Shown here piece by piece: positions 34,320 through 44,058 of a stretch of DNA of 64,000 bases. Below the pieces are notes generated by a model, which saw only the letters and a program-made list of their open reading frames with translations, was not told the origin of the DNA and did no database searches. The stretch is from GWF2-50-93 sp049297395 (GTDB taxonomy: Bacteria > Verrucomicrobiota > Lentisphaeria > Victivallales > GWF2-50-93), in contig JBAQUG010000497.1 of NCBI GenBank assembly GCA_049297395.1, positions 5,704 to 69,703 of the forward strand, given 5' to 3'. Position numbers and translations under genes: made by a program. How positions within the stretch are numbered: position 1 is the stretch's first letter; the number at the start of each line of letters is the position of its first letter.

Positions 34320-36188
34320 TTATGGAAGTTTCTCCGCATCCGTGGTGACAAAGACAGGGCTGGCGTAGGTGATACCGCCGTTGCGCTGCAGTGCGCGGAA
34401 ATAGTAGTGGGTGTTTTTGGCAACCCTTCCCAGCGGAACCTTCAGGTCGATGTCGAGCTCATCGGACGAGCCAGCCCAGACAGCCCGGCCGTCGGAGATG
34501 ATCTCCATGACCTGTATTGCATCGTCTGCACTGAGGAGTATCCTCGCCACCAGAAGTTCATCCTTCTGGACAGAAAGCTCGCCCCCGCCCAAAACACCAT
34601 TGACCGTAAAGTGGACAATCGCCCGAGTGTCCCACACCGCCCAGGTGTGTCGCGCCGAGAGGGCGTTGAACACATTCTGACGTTCCAGACGGCCAGTCCA
34701 GACGCCAGTGAGAATCACGCTGTAGATGGGATGCGCCCCCGAGCCTTCGCATTCAGCGAATGCCCTGCCGGGATAGCCGCAGTGGTTGTCCGTCCCGCCC
34801 GTGAAACCAAGCTTGTAGCCCATCTTTAGTGCATCCTGCACCGAGGCGTGGTTGTTCTGATGCCATCCACGCCAGGAATCCTCGCAGACATCCATTTCCT
34901 GGTTACCCCGGCATTGGAATATCTCCACCAGCCGTATGTAATCCTTTCCCTTGCCCCAGGGGTATGGATGCCAGTACGGGGAGTCGTCTTCCTGCTTGCG
35001 GGACTCTGAGACGGCATTTGGATGGTGTGGGATCGCGATGAAATCCTTCTGTCGCGAAAGTTTTTCCACGAATATTTCGGGATTGCCGGCGGAGACGCCT
35101 GCCGAACCGTTGCAGACCAGCGGGTGATCTGGAGTGGTGAAGTAATAGTTCTCATGTCCACGGTCACCACCGTTCTCCCAGCCGAATAGGGTCGTAAATT
35201 CGCCGGGGCGGTTGAAGTCCTCCAAAACCGTGACAGTGTTTTTCCAGTCCTCTCCTGCGGTTCCATGATCGCTGGGGGCGGCGAAGTCCATGTTCAGGCC
35301 ATCGCGGGCGAATTGCAGGGCCTGGGAGAGCTCTCTCTGCCCATCCCCGGAAATATCTGTATGCCAGTGGAATTCGCCATAGGCTGGACGAAGCCCACCC
35401 TGCATTTCAGACCACACAGGATTTCCAGTGACCACCAGTTTGTCTACGACACGTTGTCCATTGGAAATGTTTTCTCCAAGATCAAGCGAGTTCATTGCGA
35501 TGGTTGCTTTCAGCCGTCCTACGCCGTTAGGCCTGTCAAGGTGGACAATCTTGGTTTCAGACAGCTCCTCCCGCCACTGTCGGCCGTTCCATTCCAGATC
35601 CATAGGCACCTCCCTTGCGAATTTCGCAGGGTTGCCGAAGCGGTCCTCAGGAACCATGAGGGTGCGTATACTGCCATCGGCTCCTGGAAACGGACGGCTG
35701 TAGATTGAGAACCGCTCCACTGGTCCGGCCACCACTGTCATCTCGCAATCCGAGTCCAGCTCCTTCCTGGCTTCCGGAACCGGGGCGGATGGATTGAACG
35801 GGTTGCGGACATCGGTGATCCACACGGACAGTATCTCGTTGATGCCCGCCCAGACATGCGGTATCATGGTGAGGCTGATCGCAACTTCCTGTCCCTGGCG
35901 GACACCGTAGGGTAGTGTCGCGCGGATGATCATGTATTTTGAGCGGGAGAAGACGTTGTTGAACATTTCCGAGATCGACGGACGGAGCTTCCAGCGGAAT
36001 GTGACATCCGCACCATCGATCGACATCTTCGCATACCGCCAGGAGATGAAGGAGCGCAGACGGTGGCAGCGGAGTTCGATCTGCGTGCCCGGCACGTAGT
36101 GTTCCTCCGCCTTCCAGACCAGGCGGTAGTCGAACTGGCGGAAGAGCGTGCAGTGCGCTTGCACCTTGTTGGCTATTTCAAGAGACAT
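34320..36188 (-). CDS. DUF3604 / PHP-like metal-dependent protein
   Basis: 622 residues, no signal peptide. The central region carries YGEFHWHTDISGDGQRELSQAL, LNMDFAAPSDHG, DFIAIPHHPN and GFTGGTDNHCG, the His/Asp metal-binding motifs of PHP-type phosphoesterases as found in the DUF3604 family. The N-terminal 230 residues form beta domains. DUF3604 proteins are repeatedly found beside sulfatases in PVC bacteria, and here it follows the sulfatase by 33 nt in the same operon. A role in processing a sulfated or phosphorylated glycan is likely, but the reaction is unknown. AAAGGAT lies upstream of the start. Confidence 0.82.
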   Translation of the reverse strand: MSLEIANKVQAHCTLFRQFDYRLVWKAEEHYVPGTQIELRCHRLRSFISWRYAKMSIDGADVTFRWKLRPSISEMFNNVFSRSKYMIIRATLPYGVRQGQEVAISLTMIPHVWAGINEILSVWITDVRNPFNPSAPVPEARKELDSDCEMTVVAGPVERFSIYSRPFPGADGSIRTLMVPEDRFGNPAKFAREVPMDLEWNGRQWREELSETKIVHLDRPNGVGRLKATIAMNSLDLGENISNGQRVVDKLVVTGNPVWSEMQGGLRPAYGEFHWHTDISGDGQRELSQALQFARDGLNMDFAAPSDHGTAGEDWKNTVTVLEDFNRPGEFTTLFGWENGGDRGHENYYFTTPDHPLVCNGSAGVSAGNPEIFVEKLSRQKDFIAIPHHPNAVSESRKQEDDSPYWHPYPWGKGKDYIRLVEIFQCRGNQEMDVCEDSWRGWHQNNHASVQDALKMGYKLGFTGGTDNHCGYPGRAFAECEGSGAHPIYSVILTGVWTGRLERQNVFNALSARHTWAVWDTRAIVHFTVNGVLGGGELSVQKDELLVARILLSADDAIQVMEIISDGRAVWAGSSDELDIDLKVPLGRVAKNTHYYFRALQRNGGITYASPVFVTTDAEKLP

Positions 36189-36221
36189 GAGAGATCCTTT
36201 CCAAGTTTTGAATTTCTTGTT

Positions 36222-38117
36222 TCAATAATGTTTTTCATCACTATTCAGAATCTGTTTTTCTTCAGAGGACATCATGAAGGTCTTGATATTCTCCTCCGTG
36301 GGAGCAATAACTTCCTTAGGTGGCACATGAATAAATTCGCTGATGCGGGGAAGACGTTGAAAAATATCATCCAATCCAGCGTCCAGCAGTGTTTCGACTT
36401 GATGCGGATCGTATGGCAGTCCTTCGTCACCCTTCTGATAGGATCCCGGACAGAAGAGGAGAATCGGAGAATCGTAGTATGGCACGAGCACCGCAAAATT
36501 GCCAAAATGAATATGCGCAGCCGCCCGAAAGTGGGTCACCTGTTGAAGACCGCCGACACACAGTCCCAGTTCTCCGCTTTCAGGATCCAGCGCAAGTTCG
36601 ATACGCTGTCGGTCGGACGCAGTGAAATCCCCATGAATCCGCATCATCAAAAAGGCAATCATTTTCTGCTTCAGATCAATCCGCTGTGATTGGCATTCCG
36701 TCAGGACATACAAATTGTTGAAGCAATACTCGTCCCGTTTCAAGTCAAAGAGAGCGCACTCTTCACGTCGCGGGGTATACACCATCTTCCAATCACGATA
36801 AACAATGGACCGAATAAGATAATGCTCACAGAGCGAGACGCGGTCTGCATCCCGCGTCTGTGCTCCAAGTACGCGAGGCGCGAGACTTTTACCCTCATGC
36901 CCGCCCGGCGCGTCCAATCCGGCCAATTCGAGCGCCGTGCTGTATACATCCACCAATTCAACCGGCTGGCTGCAACGCCCCGGGCGTTCCGAGGAAACCG
37001 ACAGACATGGTGCCGGCCTGATGATCAGAGGTACACGGACGATCTCTTCGGAAGCTACATGCGTTCCTTTGTCAAAAAGCCCGCGATAACCAGCCTCGTC
37101 GCCATGATCGGCAGTAAAGATTACACTGGTATTTTGATCCAAGCCCAATGCCCGCAAATGAGACATCACGCGTCCGATTTCAGTGTCAATGAATTGTATC
37201 AGCATATTATATGTCGCTACCACAAAACGGAACTGCCTGTCTCCTAGGACATGGCGCGAATGGCCTTTTGCGTAACAGGTAAAAAGGGACGGTGTCATGG
37301 TACGGCAGTCATCGTCCGTTGGTTCAGGCCAGAGATTCAGTGAATCAGGCGCAATCCTATCAAACCATTCTGAGGGAAGAGTGTGGGGATAATGAGGCCT
37401 GTCGTAGGTCAGCCATGCGAAAAATGGTTTGGCCTTTTTCTTAGCCTGCTCCAAAAAATCAAGACACGTGCTTGTCGTATATGTTTCCAGGCTTCCAGCC
37501 AACGGAACATCTGATCTGACGCTTGACCTGACAATGAGAGGCGAACTGTCATCGGAGTCCGACGCGAAGACGAAAGGACTGGGGGGCGTAGCAGACTTGC
37601 CCATGAGAGATTGCGGAACATGCCCGTGGATTTGATCATTCGGCCAGGGATAGCCGCGTTGTTCGCAGAACGCCTTGTAATGATTGCCCGCTGGACGCGC
37701 CAGATCGACTTCCTCCGGGAGCGTCGGCGCGCAAACATCGTACTGCCAGCGATTTGATCCGATTGACAAAACATGAAATTTCCCGAAAGCGCCGGTCAAA
37801 TATCCGGATGAATGAAAAACATCCTGAAGCCACGGAATGTCGCTGCGGCATTCTCCGGTAAAACCGAACTGTTGTGTCGTGGTGCAATAACGGCCGGACA
37901 GCATGGAAATGCGGGACGGCAGGCAGATCGGGTTATTGCAGCGGGCTTGCTCAAAGAGCACGCCTTCCTGCGCCAATTGATCCAGGTTTGGAGTATGTAC
38001 CTGCGGATTGCCCAAAATGCTCAGACAACGCGCATTCCACTGGTCGCACTGGATCAGCAGGATGTTGTGGGTGTTTCCTGGATTCGAGGGGGAATTTATC
38101 GAATGTAGTTTGTTCAT
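36222..38117 (-). CDS. Arylsulfatase-family sulfatase
   Basis: About 631 residues from the ATG at 38117; a TTG start 11 codons upstream overlaps the preceding stop and is less likely. NILLIQCDQWNARCLS opens the alkaline-phosphatase-like fold, and CNNPICLPSRISMLSGRY contains the Cys-X-Pro-Ser-Arg signature (Cys at about residue 65) that is converted to formylglycine. VIFTADHGDEAGY and LFDKGTHVASEEIVRVPLIIR complete the metal and sulfate site. No signal peptide is visible, so it may act on imported sulfated oligosaccharide, or the export signal is unusual. The Cys-type signature needs a maturase (FGE or anSME), not encoded in this window. Second gene of the pseudopilin-sulfatase-DUF3604 operon. 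Confidence 0.92.
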   Translation of the reverse strand: MNKLHSINSPSNPGNTHNILLIQCDQWNARCLSILGNPQVHTPNLDQLAQEGVLFEQARCNNPICLPSRISMLSGRYCTTTQQFGFTGECRSDIPWLQDVFHSSGYLTGAFGKFHVLSIGSNRWQYDVCAPTLPEEVDLARPAGNHYKAFCEQRGYPWPNDQIHGHVPQSLMGKSATPPSPFVFASDSDDSSPLIVRSSVRSDVPLAGSLETYTTSTCLDFLEQAKKKAKPFFAWLTYDRPHYPHTLPSEWFDRIAPDSLNLWPEPTDDDCRTMTPSLFTCYAKGHSRHVLGDRQFRFVVATYNMLIQFIDTEIGRVMSHLRALGLDQNTSVIFTADHGDEAGYRGLFDKGTHVASEEIVRVPLIIRPAPCLSVSSERPGRCSQPVELVDVYSTALELAGLDAPGGHEGKSLAPRVLGAQTRDADRVSLCEHYLIRSIVYRDWKMVYTPRREECALFDLKRDEYCFNNLYVLTECQSQRIDLKQKMIAFLMMRIHGDFTASDRQRIELALDPESGELGLCVGGLQQVTHFRAAAHIHFGNFAVLVPYYDSPILLFCPGSYQKGDEGLPYDPHQVETLLDAGLDDIFQRLPRISEFIHVPPKEVIAPTEENIKTFMMSSEEKQILNSDEKHY

Positions 38118-38150
38118 GGTATTTTTCAGTTCAACTCTTCTCCATCGCAA

Positions 38151-39077
38151 TTATTGGTTTTCCGTGACACCTGGCATCCCCTGGGTTACAGAGGTGCGCA
38201 CATCTTTAACCGATAAGGTATCCCCATGCCCATCAGCGAAAACAACATTCGCCTTCTTCAAATGGCGCAGATCTGTCTCTGTACCGGCGTTTGTCCATAT
38301 AGTTTCCCCATCACACAGATAAAAGTAATACGAGTTATTATACCATTTAGTCTCAGAGTGGTAGAGCAAAGAGGATGGCTTTGTTAACTGGCTGCGCCGA
38401 AAGAGGCCGCGATCAAGGAAACTGTTACCACCGGGGGCGTTCCACAGACCTGCGCCCCCCCCAGTCCATACGAACCAGACGTTAAGTCCGTAGGTCGTGG
38501 AGTTGCCGTAGTTACCCGCCGCCGACGATCCCGTCTCCGGCACCGGGATACTTATAGATTGGCAGGCCAGTGATTTCCCGTCCATTTTGTATAGTGCGTA
38601 CAGACCATGGATATGTAAAGGATCACGCCCACTCCAAGAGGCTGGAGGCAGGTAGTCGTTGAAGTCATCTGAAAAAAATGACGAGAAAGAGAACACCTGC
38701 TTGATGTTGCTCATGCAGCTCGCCCGCTTTGCATAATCCTGTGCGTTTTTAAGGGCAGGAAGAAGCATTGCGGCAAGAATTGCAATGATCGCTATTACTA
38801 TTAATAGTTCTATTAAAGTAAATCCCCGCCTTGCTATGCAGGTCCTCGGCTTTACCTCATCGACCAGCAGGGTCGAGAACTGTCGCGGTGCGTTGCAACG
38901 CCCGTTCCCAGCTCCCTCCTCATTAAATGCAGCATGCGGATTTGACATTTCGCTTCGCTCCATTGCTGGCAACGCCAGCCGGTCTCGCTTTGCTCGGCAC
39001 CCCACACTATGCTTTCCTGTTGTTTTCCTGTCAAGGTTTATGAGACCTATTTGACCGGCAGCCCTTTCAAGATTCAT
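38151..39077 (-). CDS. Pseudopilin-like H-X9-DG protein with very long leader
   Basis: 308 residues from the ATG at 39077, chosen because AAGGGAGGT lies 5 nt upstream; a longer frame to 39137 lacks a ribosome site. The prepilin helix RRG/FTLIELLIVIAIIAILA begins after a leader of about 84 residues, far beyond the usual 5-30. This is the only pseudopilin here with the canonical Gly at -1. The C-terminal domain contains H-LKKANVVFA-DG, an exact H-X9-DG motif. The leader is rich in Arg, Ala, Glu and Pro (CRAKRDRLALPAMERSEMSN) and its DNA contains small palindromes (CTGGC-GTT-GCCAG), hinting that repeat DNA was captured in frame. It opens the sulfatase/DUF3604 operon. Confidence 0.85.
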   Translation of the reverse strand: MNLERAAGQIGLINLDRKTTGKHSVGCRAKRDRLALPAMERSEMSNPHAAFNEEGAGNGRCNAPRQFSTLLVDEVKPRTCIARRGFTLIELLIVIAIIAILAAMLLPALKNAQDYAKRASCMSNIKQVFSFSSFFSDDFNDYLPPASWSGRDPLHIHGLYALYKMDGKSLACQSISIPVPETGSSAAGNYGNSTTYGLNVWFVWTGGGAGLWNAPGGNSFLDRGLFRRSQLTKPSSLLYHSETKWYNNSYYFYLCDGETIWTNAGTETDLRHLKKANVVFADGHGDTLSVKDVRTSVTQGMPGVTENQ

Positions 39078-39190
39078 ACATACCTCCCTTATGTAATCAG
39101 AATATAAGCCAAGTTCCATATAAAACCCATACTCCATCTATATCTTTTCTTTGCGCTTCTGTTTTCATATTGAAAGATTTACAATTTGAT

Positions 39191-42100
39191 CTATTGCAGG
39201 AACATGGATCCGTAGAGGGTGTGCTTCCTTCCTCTCATTATGGCATGGAAGAGCTCTAGACCAGCCCTGGAGCCGTTGCTGTCCTTATCATTGATGAGCA
39301 AATCTATTCCGATAGGCTTGCCCTTCTCAACTTTTTCCAGGCCGATTTGCGCCCAGGGAACGGTAATTTTATATGTGGTGATGAGGGCATTGTCATCACG
39401 GGAGATTTCCATGGGGAAGTCCTTGGTGACATCGCCCAGACTGAGTTGTTTTTTGTTAAATGAGTCATGCCTCCAGGCAATATTCCTGCCGTTGGAGCGA
39501 GCGAAGGATAGGCTGGAGAGCTTCTTTGTGAAAATGTCTGCAAGCGGGTTGTAGAGTTCGTCGAACTCGGGATGGGTGTCAAATGCCACTTGCAGGTCGT
39601 CTTCCAGCCAGAGAATATCTCCGGGCTTGTTCTGGTCAAATTCATCGTCGTTGACACTGACAATGATATATAGGTTTGCATCGTCCCAGGTGAAGGTGGC
39701 AGTGGCCGAATCGACTCGACCGGAGGAGCCCTTGCCGCTCCAGGAGATGGTGTTCGGAATCTTTCCTTCACTGGGTTCGCCGACGCGGTGTGCGGAGAGG
39801 AAATTTATTTTCTGGGAGGAGCGGATAGTGTCCATGCCTTCCGGCTTTGCGGCGAGCTCGATGGAGTAGGTAGTGCCCGGCTTTGCGGTCTTGAAAGGGA
39901 AAAATGTTTTTGCCGTGGCGTTGGCAGGGAGCAGGAGTTCTTTCTCACGTGTGCCATTATCGTCGATTTTGAGTGAAATGGAGGCGTTTACGGGAAGAGG
40001 GGAATGGTTTTTCAAGGAAACGGATACGCCAAGGCAACCCTCTTGGAGAGCAGGTTCGCCCCGTGGGATGCTGACAGATCCGCAGACTTGGATCCATTTT
40101 GTGCTTTTACCGGCACAGATGGGATATGGACCAGCGGGAACGGAGGCGTCGATTGAGATGGAGAAGAGGGCACCCCCGTTTTTTTTAGTATCAATGCCTA
40201 TTCCGAAAACATTGAACAAGGAATCCCAAAAGGAGAAGCGATTTCCTTCCGTTTTTGTCACGGTAAAGCCAGTTGGGAGTGAGGGTTGACCCTCCAACCG
40301 AAGTTTGAAGCCTGTGCCAGGGAAGGCGGTGGCGACGAATGAGTCTTTCCGCAGAGGCTTCCCGTAGAGTTCCGGAGAAAGACCTTTCAGGTAGAGGACA
40401 CTGGGCGATACATCCAGATTGATACAGGAGTCTTTTGGCGTGATTGCAGTTGTGTTGCCCATCATGTCAACGAGTTCCAGCGGGGTTCCGGAGGAGGTAT
40501 CCTGGTGGACTTTAAGAAGCACCCTATGGTTTTGCTCCACAGACCAGATGGTAAGAACGGGTTCGCCCTCCTTAATGAAGAGATAGGAGTAGATGTCGGA
40601 GCCGAAGAAAGGGAGATCCGAGAGGGGGGCGGCTCCTTCGAGCTGGTCGACGCAGACGGCGTAGGCGGGGAGTACGGGCTTTGGGGAAAGATCAACGTCA
40701 TTGCAGTCGGGAGACCATTTGAAATCCTGGTTGAGAACGTAGCAGAGTCCCCAGGAGTTGTTCGGATCTGTGACTGATAGATCCAAGGTGTAGAAAATAA
40801 AGTGGGCTTTGAGGCCTTCGCCCTTGAGGATGATGGCGGCGCGGGTATGCCACTGGGCCTGTTCCTTGGCGCGGTCGCTGCCACCGTACTGGGACATATA
40901 GCCCAGTTCCGTGTTGTAGATATCCATGTCCTTGCCGCCATTATGCTTTCTGATGACATCACTGAGGTCGCGGACACCCTTGATCAGTCTGTATTCCGGC
41001 GGCGGCGGATTGTACAGGTGGGTATTTACGGCATCGATATATTTGCCGAGACCGGCCTGGAAGAGGGTGTCCACCCAGGGAGCATATTCAGTACCGCACA
41101 CGCAAGGACCGATGAGGATGGCATCATCGTCCTGAGTCTTTATGACGGTTCTGGCCTGTTTGTAGAGCTCGACGATATCTTCCGAACTGTAGGCTGGCTT
41201 CCATGCCGGCCATGCAGGATCGTTTTTTATGTGTTCTTTTGTATTGGCGTTGATTTCCCATGCAACATCATAGACGTGATTCTTCATGTGCGGGTAGAGG
41301 TGTTTTTCAACCTTGATGTAGTCGGTGAGGTGGTCCTGGAAGTAATTCCACTTGAAACCAGGGAATTCTCCCGGGGTGTCAGACCTGGCCCATCGAGGGA
41401 TTACCAAGTTGAAAAGGAGGTTCAGCAGATGGAGTTCAATTTCGGGACGGGGACTTGAAGTGGAGATCCGGTCGCTGGCCCATTTTGCCGTGCCGGAACT
41501 GCGGTCGGGCTTTTCGGGCTCAATGTTCCAATTGTCATATTTTGAATTCCAGCAGACACCAAGGAGCTCTTGAATGCCATGGTCATTCCCTCCGGTATGC
41601 AGGCCGAAGAATGCTTTGGAGAGATATTTTTCCCTTCGGGCGTTGTTTTCCGAGATGGTTTTGGGCATGACGGCAAAGGTGGCGCGTCCTTGTCCGAGAG
41701 TGCCCCCTCCAAGTATGCAGGAATCCTTTTCGATACGCGTGCCTTTGGAGTCAACCCACCAGGCACGCATATCGTAGTAGCCAGAGGGCATTGAACCGAG
41801 GGAAACCTTGTAGGTCTTTCCGGAAGCGTCGGATGGTTTGAGAGTGACCTTGGCGGTCTCTTTGCCGAAATAGTCGGACACGATGAGCTCGACGGCACTT
41901 GCGCCGACTGGAAAGGAATTTGCTGTGAATGTAAATTCAACTGGTTCATTGCGCTCATATATGTTGAGACCTGGCTTGGAAGAAGTGGTCTTTAGGCCGA
42001 CAGTGGCGTTTTTGAGTAACTTGTAAAGGAATACTTTCTGGATATAGACGGATCCATTGTCGACGGCGATGTTTTGGAGGCAGATGTATTTCACTTTCGA

Positions 42101-42730
42101 GCAATCAAAATCCTCCTTGGATTTTGATTCTTTTAGTGGGGCAACGCTGTTGAAGGGGAAGATAATGCTGGTCAAGACCATGCCACGATCAATGAAGGCG
42201 GGGGCGGCTTGTACACCGTAGAGGGCGGAGTCGCCGCACTCGAACTGGATGATACTCAACCATCTTCCCGGTTCACGTACACCTAATATGACGCAGATGC
42301 CATCGGCGTCCTTCCAGGCAGAGGCATCCTCAATGTGTCTTCCGAGGCTGAACCCTTCGCCTTTACTGGCCTCCTTGAAGTGGAACTCTCCTTTGAAGAG
42401 TGAGAGGGGCTGTCCATTGCAGAGGATTTGGTGGCCAAAAGAGATGGTTGAGTTGGCATTTGGGCTGCTTTGGAAATGCCAGAGGGGATCTGGGTTTTTA
42501 TCGAATGAGCCCAGGAGGAGGGTTTCCTGATACTGCGATGACACGGCATCCGCAGTCAAGGTCTCCTCGGCGGAATAGGAACTGGACATGAATCCCCAAA
42601 AGCAGAGAGTGGCGGATAACGTTTGAAAAATAACTTTCGCAAGACTCATGGGAAAGATGCTTGGCAGCAACTCGATTACTAAACAGTTTAGAGATAGTTG
42701 ATCTTCTGAAATATTTTGTCGAGCAGGCAT
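39191..42730 (-). CDS. Secreted GH39-like glycosidase with C-terminal CBM9-like domain
   Basis: About 1,179 residues from ATG 42730 (AGGAAG 8 nt upstream); a further ATG at 42649 would start directly at the signal peptide (MSLAKVIFQTLSATLCFWGF). Order: jelly-roll-like N-terminal domain, Ig-like domain (ERNEPVEFTFTANSF), a TIM barrel with VYDVAWEINANT (Glu about 490) and DIYNTELGYMSQYG (Glu about 608) as candidate acid/base and nucleophile of a clan GH-A retaining enzyme, beta domains, and a final 190 residues resembling CBM9/DOMON sugar-binding modules (ATFTWDDANLYIIVSVND, DDLQVAFDTHPEFDEL, YKITVPWAQIGL). It is not a member of the G1-G5 family. Divergent from the GntR-LacI hybrid regulator, which probably controls it. 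Confidence 0.78.
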   Translation of the reverse strand: MPARQNISEDQLSLNCLVIELLPSIFPMSLAKVIFQTLSATLCFWGFMSSSYSAEETLTADAVSSQYQETLLLGSFDKNPDPLWHFQSSPNANSTISFGHQILCNGQPLSLFKGEFHFKEASKGEGFSLGRHIEDASAWKDADGICVILGVREPGRWLSIIQFECGDSALYGVQAAPAFIDRGMVLTSIIFPFNSVAPLKESKSKEDFDCSKVKYICLQNIAVDNGSVYIQKVFLYKLLKNATVGLKTTSSKPGLNIYERNEPVEFTFTANSFPVGASAVELIVSDYFGKETAKVTLKPSDASGKTYKVSLGSMPSGYYDMRAWWVDSKGTRIEKDSCILGGGTLGQGRATFAVMPKTISENNARREKYLSKAFFGLHTGGNDHGIQELLGVCWNSKYDNWNIEPEKPDRSSGTAKWASDRISTSSPRPEIELHLLNLLFNLVIPRWARSDTPGEFPGFKWNYFQDHLTDYIKVEKHLYPHMKNHVYDVAWEINANTKEHIKNDPAWPAWKPAYSSEDIVELYKQARTVIKTQDDDAILIGPCVCGTEYAPWVDTLFQAGLGKYIDAVNTHLYNPPPPEYRLIKGVRDLSDVIRKHNGGKDMDIYNTELGYMSQYGGSDRAKEQAQWHTRAAIILKGEGLKAHFIFYTLDLSVTDPNNSWGLCYVLNQDFKWSPDCNDVDLSPKPVLPAYAVCVDQLEGAAPLSDLPFFGSDIYSYLFIKEGEPVLTIWSVEQNHRVLLKVHQDTSSGTPLELVDMMGNTTAITPKDSCINLDVSPSVLYLKGLSPELYGKPLRKDSFVATAFPGTGFKLRLEGQPSLPTGFTVTKTEGNRFSFWDSLFNVFGIGIDTKKNGGALFSISIDASVPAGPYPICAGKSTKWIQVCGSVSIPRGEPALQEGCLGVSVSLKNHSPLPVNASISLKIDDNGTREKELLLPANATAKTFFPFKTAKPGTTYSIELAAKPEGMDTIRSSQKINFLSAHRVGEPSEGKIPNTISWSGKGSSGRVDSATATFTWDDANLYIIVSVNDDEFDQNKPGDILWLEDDLQVAFDTHPEFDELYNPLADIFTKKLSSLSFARSNGRNIAWRHDSFNKKQLSLGDVTKDFPMEISRDDNALITTYKITVPWAQIGLEKVEKGKPIGIDLLINDKDSNGSRAGLELFHAIMRGRKHTLYGSMFLQ

Positions 42731-42776
42731 ATGACATCTTCCTGTTTTATACTTTCTTTGTATTCCCGTTGCCTTG

Positions 42777-42805
42777 ACAATATTATGAGGCCTGTACCCT
42801 GTCAA
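42777..42805 (-). promoter_or_regulatory. Promoter of the GH39-like/CBM9-like gene
   Basis: Minus strand TTGACA (42805-42800), 17-bp spacer, TATTGT (42782-42777). It lies about 50 nt upstream of ATG 42730, which supports that start over the longer reading frame beginning at 42859. Confidence 0.65.
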
Positions 42806-42871
42806 GACAAAATTTTGATTTAGTGGATTACTAAAGGTTACATTATGGTGACATATCATGAATATGTTCCA

Positions 42872-42908
42872 TGCATATGATTGACATGATGCATATGGCA
42901 GTTATCGT
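42872..42908 (+). promoter_or_regulatory. Promoter and direct repeats upstream of GntR-LacI hybrid regulator
   Basis: TTGACA at 42881-42886 and TATCGT at 42903-42908 with a 16-bp spacer. Two TGCATATG repeats (42872-42879 and 42890-42897) bracket the -35 box and are 18 bp apart, fitting two half-turn-related operator sites for autoregulation. Confidence 0.5.
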
Positions 42909-42979
42909 AATAATCAAAGATGAGAAGCACTATTCCCCTTCAGGGCGAATATCATTAAGGAATAAGGAGAGCTTCGATT

Positions 42980-44044
42980 ATGAAGGAACTGGATCCGAAT
43001 TCGTCAATCCCTCTTTATCTTCAGCTCCGGAAGGCTCTTTGCCATCAGATACTGACAGGAGACAGATCGGAGTATCTTCCCAGAGAAGTGGATCTTTGCC
43101 GGCGCTATGGTGTCAGCAGGCGCACAGTTGCTCGTGCCATGGCATTGCTTGTCAGCGATGGCATAGTACAGCGTATCAAGAGAAAAGGCACTTTGATACG
43201 GCTCCGTCCAGAAAAATCACTGGAGGGTCGAATAGGGTTGGTTTTCCCGATCTCCAATCAATGGGAGACTTTGCTTCAGGGGATGCATGACACTGCGGCC
43301 AAGTCAGGATGCAGTTTGATTATTTTCCCTTATGACTGGTTCAATCTGGCGGACGAGCGCCGTGCGCTCATGATCGCCAGCAGCAGCAGCGATGGGTTGA
43401 TAGTCTATCCCAATGCCGAGGAATCCGACCGCAGTCCAATCGCCGACCTCCACGATGTCGGATATCCGATTGTGCTCCTGGATCTTTATTTTGACGACTG
43501 CGACTGCTCATACGTCGGGATGGATAATTTCCTATGCGCCTGCAAGCTGACCGAAGCGTTGATCCAAAAACCGTCTGACAGGATAGGCATTATACACGTA
43601 GCGGTGGTAAAAAGCCAAATCAGCGTTCGGCAGCGTGTGGCTGGATTCCATAAAACCTTGGAGCAGCATCAGATCAAATTCGACGAGTCCATGGAACTCA
43701 TACTTCATTCTCGTGATCGTGATGAAAATCTTGAAAGGATAAGCTCATTCCTCAAAAACACCTCCCTTGATGGAGTGTTCGTAACGAGTCAGTATTGTTA
43801 TCCATGGCATAATTTGGACAGCCTGGATTTTTCAAGACTGAGGGTTTCCACCGTTGGCTCGAGGCAGTACTACTCCAGCCGCCTGAATTTAAACTACGCT
43901 GAACTGCCGGAAGAAGAGATCGGGCACATGGCCATAGAGCTGTTGAAAGAGAAAATCAACGCTCCCTCCTCCAGATCCAAAAGGATCCAGGTCGCCCCCA
44001 TTTTCCATTGGCGGCAGGAAAAGGCACAGTTGCAATCGATTTAG
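42980..44044 (+). CDS. GntR-LacI hybrid transcriptional regulator
   Basis: 354 residues. Residues 8-75 are a GntR-type winged helix (IPLYLQLRKALCHQIL, LPREVDLCRRYGVSRRTVAR, GIVQRIKRKGTLI); from about 85 on the protein is a LacI/PBP-like effector domain (IGLVFPISNQWETLLQGMHD, IGIIHVAVV, ELPEEEIGHMAIELL). This architecture is that of AraR-type sugar-responsive repressors. AAGGAG lies 10 nt before the start. It is transcribed divergently from the GH39-like/CBM9-like enzyme, its likely target, and its 3' end lies 14 nt from the convergent LacI gene. Confidence 0.88.
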   Translation: MKELDPNSSIPLYLQLRKALCHQILTGDRSEYLPREVDLCRRYGVSRRTVARAMALLVSDGIVQRIKRKGTLIRLRPEKSLEGRIGLVFPISNQWETLLQGMHDTAAKSGCSLIIFPYDWFNLADERRALMIASSSSDGLIVYPNAEESDRSPIADLHDVGYPIVLLDLYFDDCDCSYVGMDNFLCACKLTEALIQKPSDRIGIIHVAVVKSQISVRQRVAGFHKTLEQHQIKFDESMELILHSRDRDENLERISSFLKNTSLDGVFVTSQYCYPWHNLDSLDFSRLRVSTVGSRQYYSSRLNLNYAELPEEEIGHMAIELLKEKINAPSSRSKRIQVAPIFHWRQEKAQLQSI

Positions 44045-44058
44045 AGATTCCCTAACCT

